Below are positions 37,739 to 50,245 of a DNA stretch of 64,000 nt, piece after piece. The notes under the pieces are model-generated. The model made no database searches, was not told where the DNA came from, and worked only from the letters and a program-made list of their open reading frames with translations. This DNA comes from Enoplolaimus lenunculus (taxonomy: Eukaryota; Nematoda; Enoplea; Enoplida; Thoracostomopsidae). A program made the position numbers and the translations under genes. Position 1 is the first letter of the stretch, and each line of letters starts with the position of its first letter. The stretch covers positions 124,001-188,000 of the forward strand of contig JASANG010003767.1 in assembly GCA_030248215.1 (NCBI GenBank), read 5' to 3'.

Positions 37739-37946
37739 CCAGGATTCGGCTTAGGTTTAGGTTACACTTCCCCCACAGGTTCGGCTTATGTTTAGGTTTA
37801 GGTTACACTTCCCCCCACAGGATTCGGCTTAGGTTTAGGTTACACTTCCCCCACAGGATTCGGCTTAGGTTTAGGTTTAGGTTACACTTCCCCCACAGGA
37901 TTCGGCTTAGGTTTAGGTGTAGGTAATACACTTCCGCCACAGGATT
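37739..37946. repeat. Minisatellite, five copies of a 40-48-bp unit
   Basis: Each unit reads approximately CAGGATTCGGCTTAGG, then one or two TTTAGG, then TTACACTTCCCCC. Units differ mainly in the number of TTTAGG hexamers. The repeat produces an Arg/Leu/His-periodic frame that is not a gene. Confidence 0.93.
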
Positions 37947-38011
37947 ATTCGTACAGTGTGTATTTAAACAGTTGTTGCGCTGTCACAACAATTTCAACAC
38001 AAAATCACGTT

Positions 38012-38193
38012 TGTAGTGCGGCGCCCTTCGTCACCCGCACGGTACCGTCCGACACCCGGTACGGTGCCGTCCGTCACCGTGCGGTTTCGGGCACAGCTAA
38101 CTCACGTACGATAACGTACGGTGACTGACGGTGGCGGATGGCGCCGTATTGGTGACGGACTACGCCGGACGTCAAATATAGCGCAACCCTAAA
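38012..38193. mobile_element. GC-rich palindromic MITE
   Basis: GTGCGGCGCCC and GACGTCAAATATAGCGCAACC mark the ends. Multiple CGGTACCGTCCG and GTCCGTCACCGTGCGG words pair internally. One end may be worn. Confidence 0.75.
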
Positions 38194-38549
38194 AAACTGT
38201 TTTATCCTCAGAATATTTAAATGGCAACAAACACAGGTTCGTTCATGTTGTTTCTACCCGAGAACTCGCAATGTATCAAACACGCTAAATATTATGTCTA
38301 TTTCGCACGCGTTCTCGGGTTATCTATTTTACACGGGGGGTAATCAATTGTGATAACTTATCACACCTCGGCTCAACGACAACGTTATTGTGTTTTGTTA
38401 AAGCTCCCTTGTGGGTCAAAGCCTCTACACTGGCTATTTTCTGTTATCATAAATTTTGTTTCAAAATAAAGTTACTGTATATTGTTTTTGTTTTAGTTAT
38501 TCGCGAGACTATGGGTAAACATTATTTTTGGCCTAAAACGGTTTCGGGT

Positions 38550-38664
38550 TGCGCTGTACTTTTGTTGACGTCCGGCGCCATCCGTCACCCGACCGGTGCC
38601 GTTCGTCACCGTACGTTGTGACGGACGGTGAGGCACTGCGCCGCACGTCAAGTATAACGCAACT
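38550..38664. mobile_element. GC-rich palindromic MITE, compact copy
   Basis: GTTGCGCTGTACTTTTG and GTCAAGTATAACGCAAC are inverted ends. The interior (CCGTCACC, GGTGACGG-type words) folds on itself; 115 bp. Confidence 0.82.
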
Positions 38665-38669
38665 TTTGT

Positions 38670-41600
38670 CTATATTGCATTTTTCTCGCAAACAATATCT
38701 TTGTATACGGACGTTTTTGAAACAAAGATGTGCAATTTTGCATATGTTATGCAATGTGTTTGCCTGAATTTGAAAAACTTGAAATTTAAAATTAAAAGGT
38801 TTACTGGCTACCAGCACAGCAACTCTCGTGACTAGTAGCGTTTGAAGGTCTTTTCAAAATTTACAATGTAGGATGTGATAGTACTTCCTTAAAATTAGGC
38901 TAAGGCATTTAATTAATTTTCTTAAAAATAACGCTAGTCGGATGGTGCGTTGAAATACACTGTAAGATTGGCTATATATTCGTAAAAATCATATTTCCCC
39001 ACGATCCGTTCCGATAATGTCGCGCTGAATATCCATAGCACCTAAAGTCGTTCGATTAAGAAGGTGTATGTGTTGGGTCCTCATTTTGAGTCACAATCAA
39101 TAGAAGTGTGTATCCCTAATTACAGTCCATTACAGGATAGAGTCCATAAGTCCTAATTAGAGTATATAATAGAGACCTAAGCAGAAAAATGGCTGAACTG
39201 GTGAAATGTGCAGCAGATACTCAGATAACCAGCGTAAACATTTATTAAAACAGCTAAAAAGATTAACAGGTATGGCAAAAAACAAAACTTGAGGAATAGT
39301 TTGATTGGTTTTGCTGGAAAATTGGGATATGTTGTTTAGTAGTAAATATGGAAAAGTCAAAAATTCAAGCGTAGTAATACGATTCCTTTTGGTTGGTAGA
39401 GAAAGTTAGAGATGTACGCGAGGTTTAAAAACAGGAAAAGTGGAAAAGACGACAGAATATAAAAAACAAGAATGTTGGGTCCAACCAACGTGGGATGAAT
39501 TAAAAATAAATAACTCTTCGTCATTGAATAACTGGGGGTTCCATCTATGGAGGGACTCAAAATAAATATTAGCATTAAGCTAAAATGCAAACCAAGCGCC
39601 GTACTTTCAGCCATGCTGTGTAGAATCTATCACCAGCAAAGGTTTTCAAGCAAGCGAACTGTGACATATTCCGATGTAACGTCTACGTAAATGTATGTTG
39701 ATTCAAGTGCAAAATTTGTGCTAAATTTCAAATCTATAATTGATTCTTGAGTTACAAAACGTATCACTAACTGGTAATAGATGCTACACGCATTTGAAAA
39801 TACGGGCATTATTCCCCACTATTTACATCATGATACATTCCCAATTATATGCACAAAGGTCCAAACCCATATTTCAAATGCTACAATATTAAAGTCAGCG
39901 TTCCATGACAATAAATTTCAAATAAATATTTTTGTGTCTCACAAATTAAGCAATTGAAAAATAGCGTTAATAAATAAATTTTTATCGCATTCGCGCCAAA
40001 TATTTTCCGGCTCTCGGTTTGGCTTATTGGTTGTAGCTATAGTCGATTTTGACCGTATTACAAGCTTAAATTGCAGCTAGTTTTGTTCTCAATATGGCGG
40101 TTTTAATAATTGCATAAATGTGACGATTGCATCAAAAACTCTAAAATGTCTACAAACACTTAAAACTTTACTAATAATTATAGCGCTAAATATGAGTGTT
40201 TGATCCAAGCCATAACAAAACAGACCGTGGGGATACGCCTTGTATATTATCGTAAATATTTTCCCACTGTTGAAACAACGTCTAGCAAATTTCGCGTTTT
40301 AGAATGCGATGCTGGTCATGAATTGTGCAGAAACTTCTCATACAGTTCTAGAGTTCGCTTATTTGAAAATCTATTACAAACAGGCGATATAGCTATCATC
40401 AGTGAGACATACTCCGAAATCAGGACTGGAAATGCCGAACCTATCATTTAAAATATGGTTTTTTAACATGGAATTGACGCTTATCGGCTCTTGTACACTT
40501 TACTCCAGCGGCTTAGGCTTACAACAAGGCTTAGCTCAAGCCTAAGTCTTTACCTAAGTTCAACCCTGAAGCCTTTAACCTGAAATATGACCGAAGTGTG
40601 CCCGAACCGATTATTTTTTACCAATGTTTCAAAAGCCAACGCTACTACCGGATAGTAAATCAGTAATTCACTTGAACGGGTGCCGTGATTCTCGTATGCC
40701 GGATATTTATCCAGATATCCGGTTCCCGTCTTTAAAAATACAGTTTCTTAGAATAATGTATATTGCCGACTTTGTAACCTGTACACGCCTTGTGTTTGTT
40801 TAAATTCTTAAAATAAATTTTGATATCAAATTTACAAACTTACCCCTTTTCCTGACATTTTTTCAATTTGTTAGTCGTACACACGTGTCAGTTTTTGTTG
40901 CAAAAGTTTATCGCAATTCCGATTTGCAATAATTGTAATAAAATGTCACTTTATTAATACATTAAAGTTAATAAATCCCACTTAATCTCTGTCGGTTTTA
41001 ACAGTCAAATATTGATACAATATTGTCTTCATTTTAAGAGATTGTGGCACTATAATTTAAGTCACATGATTGGTTGTGGTTAACGTTAAAACAGCGTCGA
41101 ACATAACTGGAACGATAATCATTGTATTAAAATATTTACATATTTAATATAAATGCATTCATAGTTAATAGTATTGGAAAAATTTCCTGAAACAAACACA
41201 ACAAAGTGTTACTCTTAATACATTACCTACACTGAATTAAAATGTCATATTTTGGTTATAAACAGTCCGGCTTGTATAGGTCAGTACATTTACATGCTTC
41301 AAAATTACTTGCTACATTATAGAATCTAAAAAATAAACCTTATTCATGCCCGAAGCGAAATCTCAGCTACGCTCTTGTTTTTACACACCAGCCATACATG
41401 TGAACACTCATTTATTTATATTTGTTTCCACGCTTAAATAATTACTTAGCTAATTACAAAAACTACTTTTCAAATCAATTTCCCATTCTCTGTTTCAAAC
41501 GAAAAAAACTTTGCTCAACTTTGATCCGATAGATGTTTATACTGAAAAAAAACGCTTAACGTCGCATGTAATAATCAATAATCCAACTGAATAGTATTAA

Positions 41601-41950
41601 CTACGTATGTTATTAATAGACAATTTTAACCCAATCTGACACTCAACTGTCACTGTAGCTGTCACAATTTTCAATTTAGAATTGAGACACATTTTGTGAC
41701 ATTTCTTACTAAAAAAAGTGACAAAAAATGGTTTGAAAACAGTTTAAATTTCAAAACCAAAAATGAACGAAAAAAAACTGTTTTTTTTGACATTTTTGAT
41801 GAATTTAAGTATTGAAAAATACAATTTTGGACGTATATATGACAAAGTCGTGTACAACGGGACACTCAATCATTGTTGGCTGTGATGTATATGCAAACAA
41901 ACTTTTGACATTAATTGTCTCACAATAAAGTTGTGTTCTGGTTTTTAAAC
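38670..41950. other. Upstream region, part 2
   Basis: A TA-MITE remnant lies near 39066-39175 (TCCTAATTAGAGT, ATTTTGAGTCACAATC) and a decayed inverted-repeat element at 39612-39808. The rest is AT-rich DNA with no recognised signal. Frames of 60-85 codons at 39157-39614 and 40200-40451 show no motif. Confidence 0.5.
39612..39808. mobile_element. AAATGTGTGTAGCAC MITE, decayed copy
   Basis: TGCTGTGTAGAATCTATCACC at the left (one base trimmed: read as GTGTAGAATCTATCACC) and GGTAATAGATGCTACACGCA at the right, ending in ATTTGAAAATACGGG. Confidence 0.6.
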
Positions 41951-44700
41951 GCTAATGTTTCAAATGTGTGTAGCTTCTATCATTCAGTTGGTCACAGATC
42001 TCGTAACTTTAAATAAAAATATTTGTAATTTTTTGGCAGCATTGTAAACAACCGATAGGATACTGGCTAGAAATGGATGTTAGTTAAAATTTATTGCTCC
42101 GTAAGTACATCTGTTTGCGATCGGTTGATTTATTTTTTACCCGTTTAAATATAACTGTAATGGATTTTAGAAAATTATACGCACGCAACGATTTGCGCTA
42201 AGGTTTTCAGTATTAAGCAATCAACTTTATTAAGTTGAACGTATTTTGTCATACGAAAAGCTGGTGCGCTTACGATACGTAATTTGGGCATCATTCTAGT
42301 AATTTGACGCTTGACATTGCAAATACTACAAGCAAATTTGACTATAGTTATATAATATAAATATGACAAATATTTCAATTTTTTCGAATAAGTGTTGCTA
42401 CTTAACAAGTGTGTTCTCAATTCCTGAAAGTTACTATTGCGTCGCTAATCCTAGCATAGGTTTGCTCTGTGTAACTAAAATTGGAACCGATTTCCTGTTA
42501 ACCGTAGTAAATAATATAATATTCTGCCTGCCACCTATGCGATTTAACCTCGAAATCACTGAAATTTCCCTCAAAACTAAAATACAGTGTTCATTTTATG
42601 ACCTCTTTCGTTTGAGAAAGCCAATCTTTGGACACACGGGACTCTGTCCCCCTTTTTGGAATAAATTATTCCGATGACCCCCGTCGAAGTCACAAAGCAC
42701 ATATGTCAATTCAAATAACCAACTCAATATATCACTGTAATTACCATCAAAACAACGCCACACTGTGTTGTGTGCGATTTTGGCAGTAATTGCAATGAAA
42801 ATTGCACATAACATGTGTCCGAATGAGCAGAGAAATTTATATGCGCAACGAAAAAAATTTACGCAAAACCCTTGCAAGTATTAATATATTAACGGCGAAA
42901 AATAGCAACACAATATTCAGTATACAACGGAGTAGTTGACATTGCATTCAATGAATGCTCTTTTGAATTCCGAGCGATATATATATCGCATTGGTTACCC
43001 GAAGGAATGTTCAACAATAGAGCCTTTATTAATATGCTTCACAAAAACTTTGCAGCATCCGGCTACAATTATATTCCAGCGGAAAAATTTACACATACTA
43101 TGGAATTATACCACGCATTATCGTGGGCCGGTGTAAGGTCAGTCACGGGTTCCGCCAAACAGGTACAAAAGGACCCTCAATCTCGGCTTGCCAATATAAC
43201 CCCAACGGACGCGGCTGGCCAGGACGCCTTCCGCTGGCCCTGTTCATTCCGACAAACCGTGGACAATTTTGACAATTCTATAAGAGTTAATATTTTAGCC
43301 GTTTTTTGATACCAGCCAATTGCAATTTGTGTGCAACGCAACGCAACATTAGCTTAAGCTCTGAAGTTTAACATCGAAACGATAAAAAACTATTGCGAAC
43401 AAAAAGATTGTTTGGGGGGGGGGTTAGCTAGAAGAAGGCATTTTGTTCTAAAAGCTTTCTGGGTGTATTGCTAAACATTTCTAAAACTAATCAAATATTA
43501 TGGAGACCTATTAACTAGGCTAATTAATATAGTCTTTTCATAGACATTGACAGGCACTTAAGCCAATATTAGTTTGTTTTGAAGGTAAAATCTTTGATAC
43601 ATCATCATAACATTAGTGGTAAGAATTATAACAATTGGTTCTTGTGTTCTGCCCACAGGATCGTGGTGTCTCAACGACGGGCTCAGATATTGTTTGCTCC
43701 CGAAGAACAAAACGACGGGGTAGCGATATGAATTCCGAGTCGCGCTTGGAAGGCCGTATGATGTCATGTTAGCTATACATCAAGACTGAATACAGTATTA
43801 ACCCCCACGCCCTAGAAATTTTTATGATCATCAAGGCTGTACGCATCAATTTTGTTTATCAGGGACAAAAGTAGCAGTATGTTCTACCATGTCTGAAAAT
43901 ATAACGACGAGAATGCAGTATATAATTTTCGATCCATAGTTTCAACGGGATATTCAATTTCGGTTCAAGCTTGCTGATCCCTTTACTGTGTGGCACAACG
44001 ATTGTTTGTGCGACCTATTATTAACTCACAATTGGTTGCTGCTTTCGGCTAAAAACACGGTTGTAGATTTTCGACGACACTAATCTAACATGACATATTT
44101 AGTCATAGAACCTGTTGGAGGTGATAGTAAACCAATTGAATTGTTTAGTTTTCCAAGAGTTCACGAGACCGCTGTCTGGAGTTTAGTCACAGTTTTTTTT
44201 GTAAATTACTTTGAATATTAAATCGAACATTTAACAAAAGCCAATTATTTAAATATTTTAAAATACTCGAGTAGTCCCAGAAACACCGTACAAGTCGTGG
44301 ATGGACAGCTATGAGCAACGGCAAGGTCAGATAGGTTCCACTCTACAAAGTTCAAATTAGGAATTGGCACTTTCAAATTTAGAAGGCATTCTAGAAAATA
44401 GCCTTATGCGGGGTTCACGTTATAACCGGGGCAGGCGGGACACGGTTTGTCCCATGTTGATTCGACGTCAACGTTAAAATTCGAGCACTCATATCGGGTG
44501 AACAGACAAAACTCGAATGCCATATGACATTACCTTACAAACCACCGCTCTCAAATGATCAATGTGTACAACGGACGGTACGTTGTTACTTCAGTTAAGA
44601 AGATAACCTTTGGCCCATACATTACAGAGACAAAGGGCGAACCGAAACTTTCATTCCAGCCTACCCTTTACTGTTTGGCTCTAGCAGTCAGTTTACAACC
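41951..44700. other. Upstream region, part 3
   Basis: One end of the AAATGTGTGTAGCAC family near 41955-42005, then AT-rich DNA. It includes a 10-base G run near 43413 and an ATG-initiated 100-codon frame at 43007-43309, listed separately. Nothing else recognised. Confidence 0.5.
43007..43309 (+). CDS. Unrecognised open frame, 100 codons, ATG start
   Basis: The frame starts MFNNRAFINMLHKNF and ends IRVNILAVF. Composition is protein-like (Asn, Ala, Gln, Asp; few homopolymers), but no family, signal peptide or membrane segment is apparent, and no promoter or splice site was established. It may be chance. Given as a low-confidence hypothetical. Confidence 0.12.
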   Translation: MFNNRAFINMLHKNFAASGYNYIPAEKFTHTMELYHALSWAGVRSVTGSAKQVQKDPQSRLANITPTDAAGQDAFRWPCSFRQTVDNFDNSIRVNILAVF

Positions 44701-44701
44701 T

Positions 44702-45127
44702 ACTGTAGTGACCCGAATAAGAAGGAAACTGATATATTTGGCCTCTCCAGAGGGTACCCCCCTTGTTATTCGGTTACGGACTGTTCTTTATTTTTAACCC
44801 ACACTCGGCCGCCCTTCGTTACTGATATATATCCGGTACTGCAATTATCCGTTGCATCAAACGTTTACTTGTCGTGTGTCAATAGCTTGAGCGATAATAC
44901 AAGGATAGGAATGTACTTTCAAAACTTAAGTACGCTTTAAAGTTTCGAACTCAGATTATTTGGTCTTGGAGTCATTTATGCTCTACAATTAGGGTTAATT
45001 GACATTTATGGACTCTAATATGGGCTTAGGGACTCTATCCGCTTACGGACTCTTATTAGGGATACTAAGGACTCCTACTGATTTGGACTCAAAATGGGGG
45101 CCCCTTTTATTGCCCCTTCTCACAGTA
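44702..45127. mobile_element. TA-flanked MITE (GTGACCCG family), full length
   Basis: Between TA dinucleotides, CTGTAGTGACCCGAATAAG at the left; the right end is worn. It is colinear with the reverse complement of 61972-62427 (GAGCGATAATACAAGGAT, GACATTTATGG, GGACTCTTATTAGG). Confidence 0.87.
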
Positions 45128-45654
45128 CACACTTGACCATAAACCAAATCTGAACAGCAATCAAAAATAAGCCGTCCAGCGGCAACATCATCGTTATGTA
45201 ATAATGGGTGACCCATCATAGTGCATTAGCCGAACTCGGAGGGTCCCTGCCGAAAACTGGCGACCCACCGGAAATCCCCAGCAAAAACACACCGTACACC
45301 GAACGACCCACTTTCAGCTCAGATATACACTAGCTATATACATGTCTAAATATTCTAAAATTTTTAGCTTGGCTATGAAAAATTCATGGAAAACATAACG
45401 TTCACAAACGCGTTAAAATATGCGATATTGACGATGTTTTGATGTGTATGACATTAGGTTATTGCCATGACTCTCTTGAAATTGTGTGCTGTTCCGTGTA
45501 GCAACCCTAAGGTCTTTTTTCCGTCATACCGCTTCCAATTGACGGGATGGGGGTCGAAAGCTTGTTGTCAACGTTATATCAAGCAGGGAACGCGCACCAT
45601 ATTGTTGAGACTGTATATCGCAGTGCTTACGTTACCTATTTAGTGCCCAAAACT

Positions 45655-45918
45655 AAAGGTTGCACTATACTTTACTGGGGCGGATACCGCGGCTTGTCGG
45701 CCTGGTGAAATTTGTAATACGAAATTTTCGTCGCCGTTAGGCGAGTATAGCACATCCCTACACTTTCCCCGTTTATAGTTTAATTTAGGGATATTCATGT
45801 GGTAGCGACCCTCCTCTAAACAAGGCGAGGGGGGTGGCCAAAAACGCAACACCCGGCGGTACATTTTGTACCATGCGGGACCCTACCAGTCGCACACTCT
45901 TGTCATTATTTACTCTTG
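45655..45918. mobile_element. Composite of GC-rich and CAAGAGTGG MITEs
   Basis: It begins GGTTGCACTATACTTTAC, a palindromic-family end. From about 45755 it continues as a CAAGAGTGG-family element (TATAGTTTAATTTAGGGATA, GGCCAAAAACGCAACACCCG), ending TTTACTCTTG. One element has inserted into or recombined with the other. Confidence 0.7.
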
Positions 45919-45919
45919 G

Positions 45920-47905
45920 AAGTACTACGGTGGGGTTAATACTGTTAGTGCTTCTGATGAACTATTTGCATCGCAAAATTTTCAGTATGGCATTGATAGT
46001 GGGGGGATACATCCCCGTTATCTTAAGTGAGGCTTATTATTCAGGAGACACGTATATCTGCTGGAATTCCACCTTACCCAAGCACGGTTTTTTCTTCGAC
46101 TCTCAGGGTAGGTTTGGAGTTCGATGAACGATTTAAGCTCCTTCACCACTAACTCTAAGCAGGTTGTTTATGATCTGACCAATCCACGTTTCCTACTTGA
46201 ATAAATAAAAAACAGAAAAGTTAACCATGACATCGCGACTTCTGTTATTAATTAACCAATCAGTGATCGCCATGAATGAAGTAACAAAAATTTTGCACCA
46301 ATCAAAATTTGTCAAATATTGGATACTTTTGGTGTAAAACGGTTTAGTCTTTTAAAATTCATTTGTTTAGTAAACTGTTTTAGTCCGAGTCTATTACTAA
46401 AACTGTATAGTAAAACTAAAAAAACAACAGCGAGATTATTTACTAGTTTAACCGTTTACAACACGCTAATGGCTGGGCAGTGGCGGATCCAGGAATTTAT
46501 CACCAGGTGTTACTGAAGAAATGGGTGGGGTTTTTTGCCGAAAATCGACTCAAAACCACGACGAGCATTATCAGATATAGGTTGATGAAACAAATTTGAA
46601 AACTTTTTAAAATAATAAAACACGAAATGCCTTGAGGGTAGCGTGATATATCCGACAACTTGGCCCAGTATTTCGAATAGAGGCACCCTCAGACGATTTG
46701 ACTAAATATATTTATTTTTTTTGTTTTTACACAAAACTATTTTAAACTGTATTTAACGCAGTATAACTTTTAAATTTAATGCACACTAGCAATTAACAGC
46801 CGTCTCTGTTATAATTGACGAAGTATCAGGTTGTATAATATTGTCTGCCGTGTTTGTCACTGGCTGATTCAATAAAAGGGGGCACCCCGGCCTAAAAGTC
46901 CCTGCACTGCAATCTGCACTATTAAGGTTGTTGTTTTAAGCGTTTAGAACTAAAATGGCGTTCGGCTTCTCGCTCGCGAATTATTCAAGCTATTATATCT
47001 CGCGTAACCCACAGTTTTTTTTACAAATTTCACGATTCACCACAGGGTATTCATTGGCTGATCCCAGGGGAAGCTCGGCAGACCATAGCTTCCCAACAGG
47101 GATCGGTTACGCCACCAGACTAACGCAAAACCAATTGAAAAATGTCGCGTTCTCGGGAGTGGAATATATTTTACGAACTCTCTGATGTATGTACGTTCGA
47201 ACGAACGAATCTAGTAATCAAGGCGTGGGTAAAAGCTTTTTGAGCAAAATTTTGTATTTTCAATGGCTATGTCATGCGTAAAGGTTCGTTCTGCTTGCTC
47301 TCTTAGCTCGCGAAGTTAGTTTACTAACTTCATATCACACGGCTAGCTCCGCCAGAAATTTTTGATTGCGCTACTGCTAATTTCTAAGATATACAATAAG
47401 CCGCTTTCTTTGCCCGTCTGCAGGATTTAGAATGATGTGTATTTTTTTAATGATTTTTCTCATGGATTTTGCCAAAAAATCGAAAGACGTACATGATCAA
47501 TAACAGTAAAACTTCAATCTTTCCATGGTATAAAGTGTCATTTATTTTAAAAATCAAACAAATTTTCGGTTAAAAAAAAATTCAAAAAATGTCAAAAATT
47601 TGACAGCGACAAATGGTTTAATCGTACTGTTTTACTAATGTTTGTGTTAATTTCCATCAAAATATTTTTTCCGCGAATCCATACTGTCAAACCCGGCTTT
47701 CTTTGCCATCAAAGGTATTTCGATTCATCAATTAAATTTTTTTTTAATTTATCTTAAACATGAATTTTATCAGAGGAACACCTATAAGCTGAGATAATAG
47801 GGTATCATTAGAACTCGTCACACGACAACTCGTCGACCGGCCAGTTGTAATACGAATTTTGTTCTTTGTCAACGATTCGTCGCCCATCATTGTACTTAGA
47901 CACAG
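45920..47905. other. Upstream region, part 4
   Basis: Contains one hAT end at 46478 (CAGTGGCGGATCCAGG) without a recognised partner, and AT-rich DNA. The frame 45834-46127 is partly MITE sequence. The frame at 46955-47185 lies by GCTCGCGAA-type words shared with 47300. No gene recognised. Confidence 0.5.
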
Positions 47906-47907
47906 GC

Positions 47908-48253
47908 TAAAAGCTTAGGATTACGTTTAGGATTTTGCTTAGATTAATGCCATAGGCTTTAGGACACTGTTAGGGACAAGTATCGCGACAAACGGGACAA
48001 AAAAGATGGATACATCTCCTTCCATAAATTTTTGTCAGAAACAAAAGCCACTGGTTTACAATTTTTGTGCTATAAAAGCTTAGGATTACGTTTAGGATTT
48101 TGCTTAGATTAATGCCATAGGCTTTGGGACCCTGTTGGGTGACAAGTTATCGGTCGACAAACTGTCGTTGATTCAAATAATAGATGGGATACATCTCCTT
48201 CCATAAATTTTTGTCAGAAACAAAAGCCACGGGTTTACAATTTTTGTGCTATA
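47908..48253. repeat. Two-copy tandem duplication, 165-bp and longer second unit
   Basis: Both units start AAGCTTAGGATTACG and end TTACAATTTTTGTGCTATA. A central part of the second unit is replaced by GTTATCGGTCGACAAACTG-type sequence, so the copies differ by a small insertion plus substitutions. It contains TTAGGATTTTGCTTAG words. Confidence 0.93.
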
Positions 48254-50076
48254 CACATGAATTTATATCGCTTCCGAGCTCAAATTCTAGCCTCGCCTGG
48301 GACGTTTAGTTTCAGAAATGTTATTTAATAGTGTGACAATATTATAAATTGTTACCAAACCATAATAAATGTATGCATATGTATATATTTTATGTATATC
48401 GAGTAAAACCAATGACAGTTCAAACATGAAAAACGATAACAGATCACGTAATATACACATATTTCAACGTTAAAATGATTTAAAATAATCGTTATAATAA
48501 TATATAAATAAGTTAATATAAAAAATTACTCATTTAATGTTAACTGTATAAAAAGTAAAGCAATAATTATTAAAGCAAAGCCAACAAATAAAGTCGTATC
48601 TATATATAACTAAAGTTGGAATGCCCAACATACGTATTTTGGACACCGTTCCAGCCTATTTTATTAGTGTACATATGCAAATTTAATGTATATCTCACTA
48701 CAATTTTTGTTATATAATATTTAGTTGCGTTGCGTCATTTTAGCTGAAAATATGTTTGCGTCGGCTTCAAATGTGGCAACCACGTTGAGTAGCTGAGATT
48801 AAGTGACAATTTTCACTGAACATTACAATATCGTATCAGTTTACAGCTGAAACTCAAATCGGCAAATATTAATAAGAAAACTAGAATTAATACTCAATTA
48901 AAAAGTTATTTAAAGGAATTTATATGTGTTATAGCCACTGTCATGGGGGTAGCCAAGAAGTTAGTGGTCGCTCCTCTTTGCAATTTCTGCAATACGATTT
49001 TCAGATGCTTTTTCAGCTGGTTTTTTATATATTTTACCACTAAAACATCCTTGTGTGATGTACGACTAAAATTTCAGATAAATTCGCTAAAAAAGGTTAT
49101 TTGAAATTACGTTCAAAATTTACTATTCACAAGCCGATAGCGAAAACAAGCTAACTTTTTTGGGAGGTCCAAGATCTTGACAGCTTGATCCAAATGTCCC
49201 ACCATAATCACGTTTTAGCTACACGGTTGATTCCATATAAGAGAATGATTAATATATGCAACGTATTATTAGCTCCATAATGATTGGGCAATAAGGTAAG
49301 CGAATAAATGCAAAACGGGGGCACTTATCTTTCTCGAAATTCACCCCGCCGCCCCTCCCCTCGAAAGTTATTTTTGATATATACCACTGTGCGACGCAAA
49401 CTTATTGCTAGTTAATGACGCGCATCACGCCAAATGGCACTACCACAAAAATCACAGCTTCTGATATATATACGTCTTTTGCGCTCAATACGACGAAAAT
49501 ATAGTCCCAACAGAGCGGTGGCACGTAGCTTCGGGGTAGCGACAAGGAGTGTCGTCCGCCGCCCCCCTGTAACATTTTTGGCCCATCCTAGAAAACTAAT
49601 GGCTAATCGTAAAATAGTTTTGCCGTTCCAAACAAATCAATTATGCTAAATTCTCGCATGTCAGTCGTGAAACTTACCTGTACCCCTCTCAAAAAATAAG
49701 CACACGGCCCTCGATATGGACCTGCGTCAGGGAGGCGGCGAGGGGGGGCGCCAACCAAACAGCTTACTTTAAACTCTACGGTGGCATATCAATATCAGAC
49801 CGTCGAAAATTTATACCCCTATCGAAAACCAGGGCGGTCGGGTAAGTCAAAACTGTAAAGACGCTGGCTGGATACATATATTTTACACAGCGAACACCGT
49901 CAACAATAACTTTTGGAACGACTACTTAATATATTTTAAAAAATCGGTTTTGCCAAGTAAACACTTATATCATTATTGGACACAAAAAACAATTTTTCTG
50001 GCAATTTTTTTTTCGGGCATACACATTATATATATATATATATTATTATTATTGAGCACGCCGAGTTCACCTCATA
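48254..50076. other. Upstream region, part 5
   Basis: AT-rich DNA without identifiable elements, apart from GC-rich short stretches near 49340 and 49730 that may be worn MITE ends. The 71-codon frame at 49434-49649 has no motif. Confidence 0.5.
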
Positions 50077-50245
50077 GCTTAGTTACTAATTGCAAAAGTT
50101 GAAATTTAAGCAAATATGCTAAAGAAATTTAGCTTAGTTACTAATTGCAAACGTTGAAATTTACGCAAATATGCTAAAGAAAATTTATAGCTTAGTTACT
50201 AATTACAAAATTTGAAAATTAGGCAAAAATTCTAAACAAATTTTG
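50077..50245. repeat. Tandem array, three copies of a 55-58-bp unit
   Basis: Units start GCTTAGTTACTAATTGC at 50077, 50132 and 50190 and include AAATATGCTAAAGAAA. The third is the most diverged. Confidence 0.9.

Larger units (their letters stand above)
35448..38010. other. Upstream of Meis exon A: intron 1 or 5' flank, part 1
   Basis: Holds a hAT-type MITE (35670-35800), a CTTAGGC-type element (35829-35996), a 70-bp hAT MITE (36784-36853), a TA MITE (37118-37470) and a minisatellite (37739-37946). At 36490-36620 there is a loose cluster of TTAGGC words without clear ends. No vertebrate-like MAQR exon was found on the minus strand. Confidence 0.55.

Noticed and set aside
37633-37926. 97-codon Arg/His/Leu repeat protein
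   Set aside because: Generated by the TTTAGG minisatellite.
39600-39625. ATGGCTGAA followed by AGTACGG on the minus strand as the missing first Meis exon
   Set aside because: A donor after ATGGCTGAAA would give the wrong phase for exon A and the residues do not match MAQR.
45834-46127. 97-codon frame with hydrophobic stretch
   Set aside because: Its first third is MITE sequence; no family signature and no supporting signals.
46478-46940. A complete hAT element
   Set aside because: Only the left CAGTGGCGGATCC end is clear; no matching right end or 8-bp duplication was found.
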